DNA from: Tumebacillus flagellatus
GTDB lineage: Bacteria > Bacillota > Bacilli > Tumebacillales > Tumebacillaceae
DNA: 64,000 nt
Assembly: GCF_000714935.1 (NCBI RefSeq)
Contig: NZ_JMIR01000001.1
Span: 264,032 to 328,031, forward strand
Direction of reading: 5' to 3'
This document shows positions 63,631-64,000 of this stretch, piece by piece. Numbering within the stretch: position 1 is the first letter of the stretch; each line of letters begins with the position of its first letter. Position numbers and translations under genes: made by a program. The notes under the pieces were generated by a model, which saw nothing but the letters and a program-made list of their open reading frames with translations, searched no databases and had not been told where the DNA came from.

Positions 63631-63937
63631 GTGATATTCAAGTAGAAAGAGTCTTCCTAGCTTGCGGCAGCACAGACCTCCGCAAGTCGATTGACGGCTT
63701 AGCCGCCCTGATCCAAGTCGAGTTTCAGCTTGACCCACTCTCTCCCAGCCTTTTTGTCTTCTGCAATCGTCAGCGTGACAAGCTCAAGATTCTCCACTGG
63801 GAACATAACGGATTCTGGCTCTACTATCGCCGCTTAGAGCGTGGGACTTTTCAATGGCCAAACAGCACGACCTCGTCTCCTTTGCAAATTGGGTGGCGCG
63901 AGCTACGTTGGCTACTTGACGGGCTTTCTCTTCATCA
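63624..63937 (+). CDS. tnpB: IS66 accessory protein TnpB, interrupted
   Basis: Starts ATG 63624 overlapping tnpA. The translation MLSDIQVERVFLACGSTDLRKSIDGLAALI.. and DKLKILHWEHNGFWLYYRRLERGTFQWP.. then RELRWLLDGLSLHQ is the IS66 Orf2 core (about 105 residues). The normal C-terminal few residues and stop are missing; the frame runs on into intron-like sequence. Probably inactive unless the intron, which lies antisense, is not a barrier to this short tail. Confidence 0.75.
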
Positions 63938-64000
63938 ATCGAGTAGGAGGGGGTGGTTAACCCCCGTCCTCTCACACCACCGTACGTACCGTTCGGTATA
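63938..64000 (-). other. 3' end (domains V-VI) of a group II intron, cut by the window edge
   Basis: On the minus strand TACCGAACGGTACGTACGGT (about 63977-63998) folds as a domain V hairpin with a GAAC loop. It is followed by domain VI: GAGAGGACGGGGGTTAACC.. closed by CCCCCTCCTACTC (63941-63973). The intron would end at about CTCGAT (63937-63942). It is inserted antisense in tnpB. The reverse transcriptase gene, if any, lies outside the window. Confidence 0.65.

Larger units (their letters stand above)
63237..64000 (+). mobile_element. IS66-family insertion sequence, left part
   Basis: Begins with the IS66-type terminal GTAAGCG (63237-63243), followed by the accessory genes tnpA and tnpB. 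The element continues past the window and appears interrupted by a group II intron from about 63938. Confidence 0.8.

Overview
This window is a piece of a moderately GC-rich, endospore-forming Firmicutes chromosome. Sporulation genes (a YunB homologue, a CotF-like coat protein, a KinB-like kinase), S-box and T-box leaders, strong AGGAGG-type ribosome binding sites and frequent GTG/TTG starts all point that way. The gene set fits an Alicyclobacillaceae member such as Tumebacillus, but that assignment is inference and no rRNA or tRNA gene is present to test it. Most of the window is ordinary core chromosome.

Layout. 1-4000: heme synthesis (hemL), an nfu/thioredoxin pair, an HD hydrolase and YunB. 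4112-7750: SAM-I riboswitch and metH. 7824-12857: coat protein, oligoendopeptidase F, a collapsed phospholipase-like pseudogene, a GNAT enzyme and three CBO0543-like membrane proteins. 13241-19230: amino-acid antiporter, oxidoreductase, D-amino-acid aminotransferase, rhodanese, cupin, and an ECF sigma factor with its probable anti-sigma partner. 19493-25169: glycogen operon glgB-glgC-glgD-glgA, followed by a GH15-like gene. 26355-31541: molybdenum hydroxylase operon (large, FAD and 2Fe-2S subunits, XdhC, MocA-like), with a GntP permease upstream. 33224-38267: stress protein, sensor kinase, HemAT-like oxygen sensor, diguanylate cyclase. 38389-50261: amidase, Yip1 protein, YhbD, T-box-controlled proC, M23 peptidase, transporters, chemoreceptor, DUF4832 protein. 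54849-60664: polar amino-acid ABC transporter, DoxX, TetR/MFS efflux pair, DUF4180 protein.

Accessory DNA. An AT-rich block at 50374-54812 lies between two perfect 60-bp direct repeats. Each repeat carries the terminator and last codons of the ABC-transporter ATPase gene. The block encodes only exported products: a lipoprotein, a subtilisin-type lipoprotein protease, a roughly 600-residue helical secreted protein and a 262-residue secreted protein. It looks like a mobile cargo that has lost, or never carried, its own integrase, and it is the best candidate here for an undescribed system.

The right end (60813-64000) holds a tandem pair of paralogous secreted Ser/Thr-rich beta proteins behind a good sigma-A promoter; they may be pore-forming-toxin-like. 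It also holds a chemoreceptor HAMP remnant, a frameshifted polymorphic-toxin C-terminus, and an IS66-type element whose tnpB appears to be interrupted by the 3' end of a group II intron running off the window.
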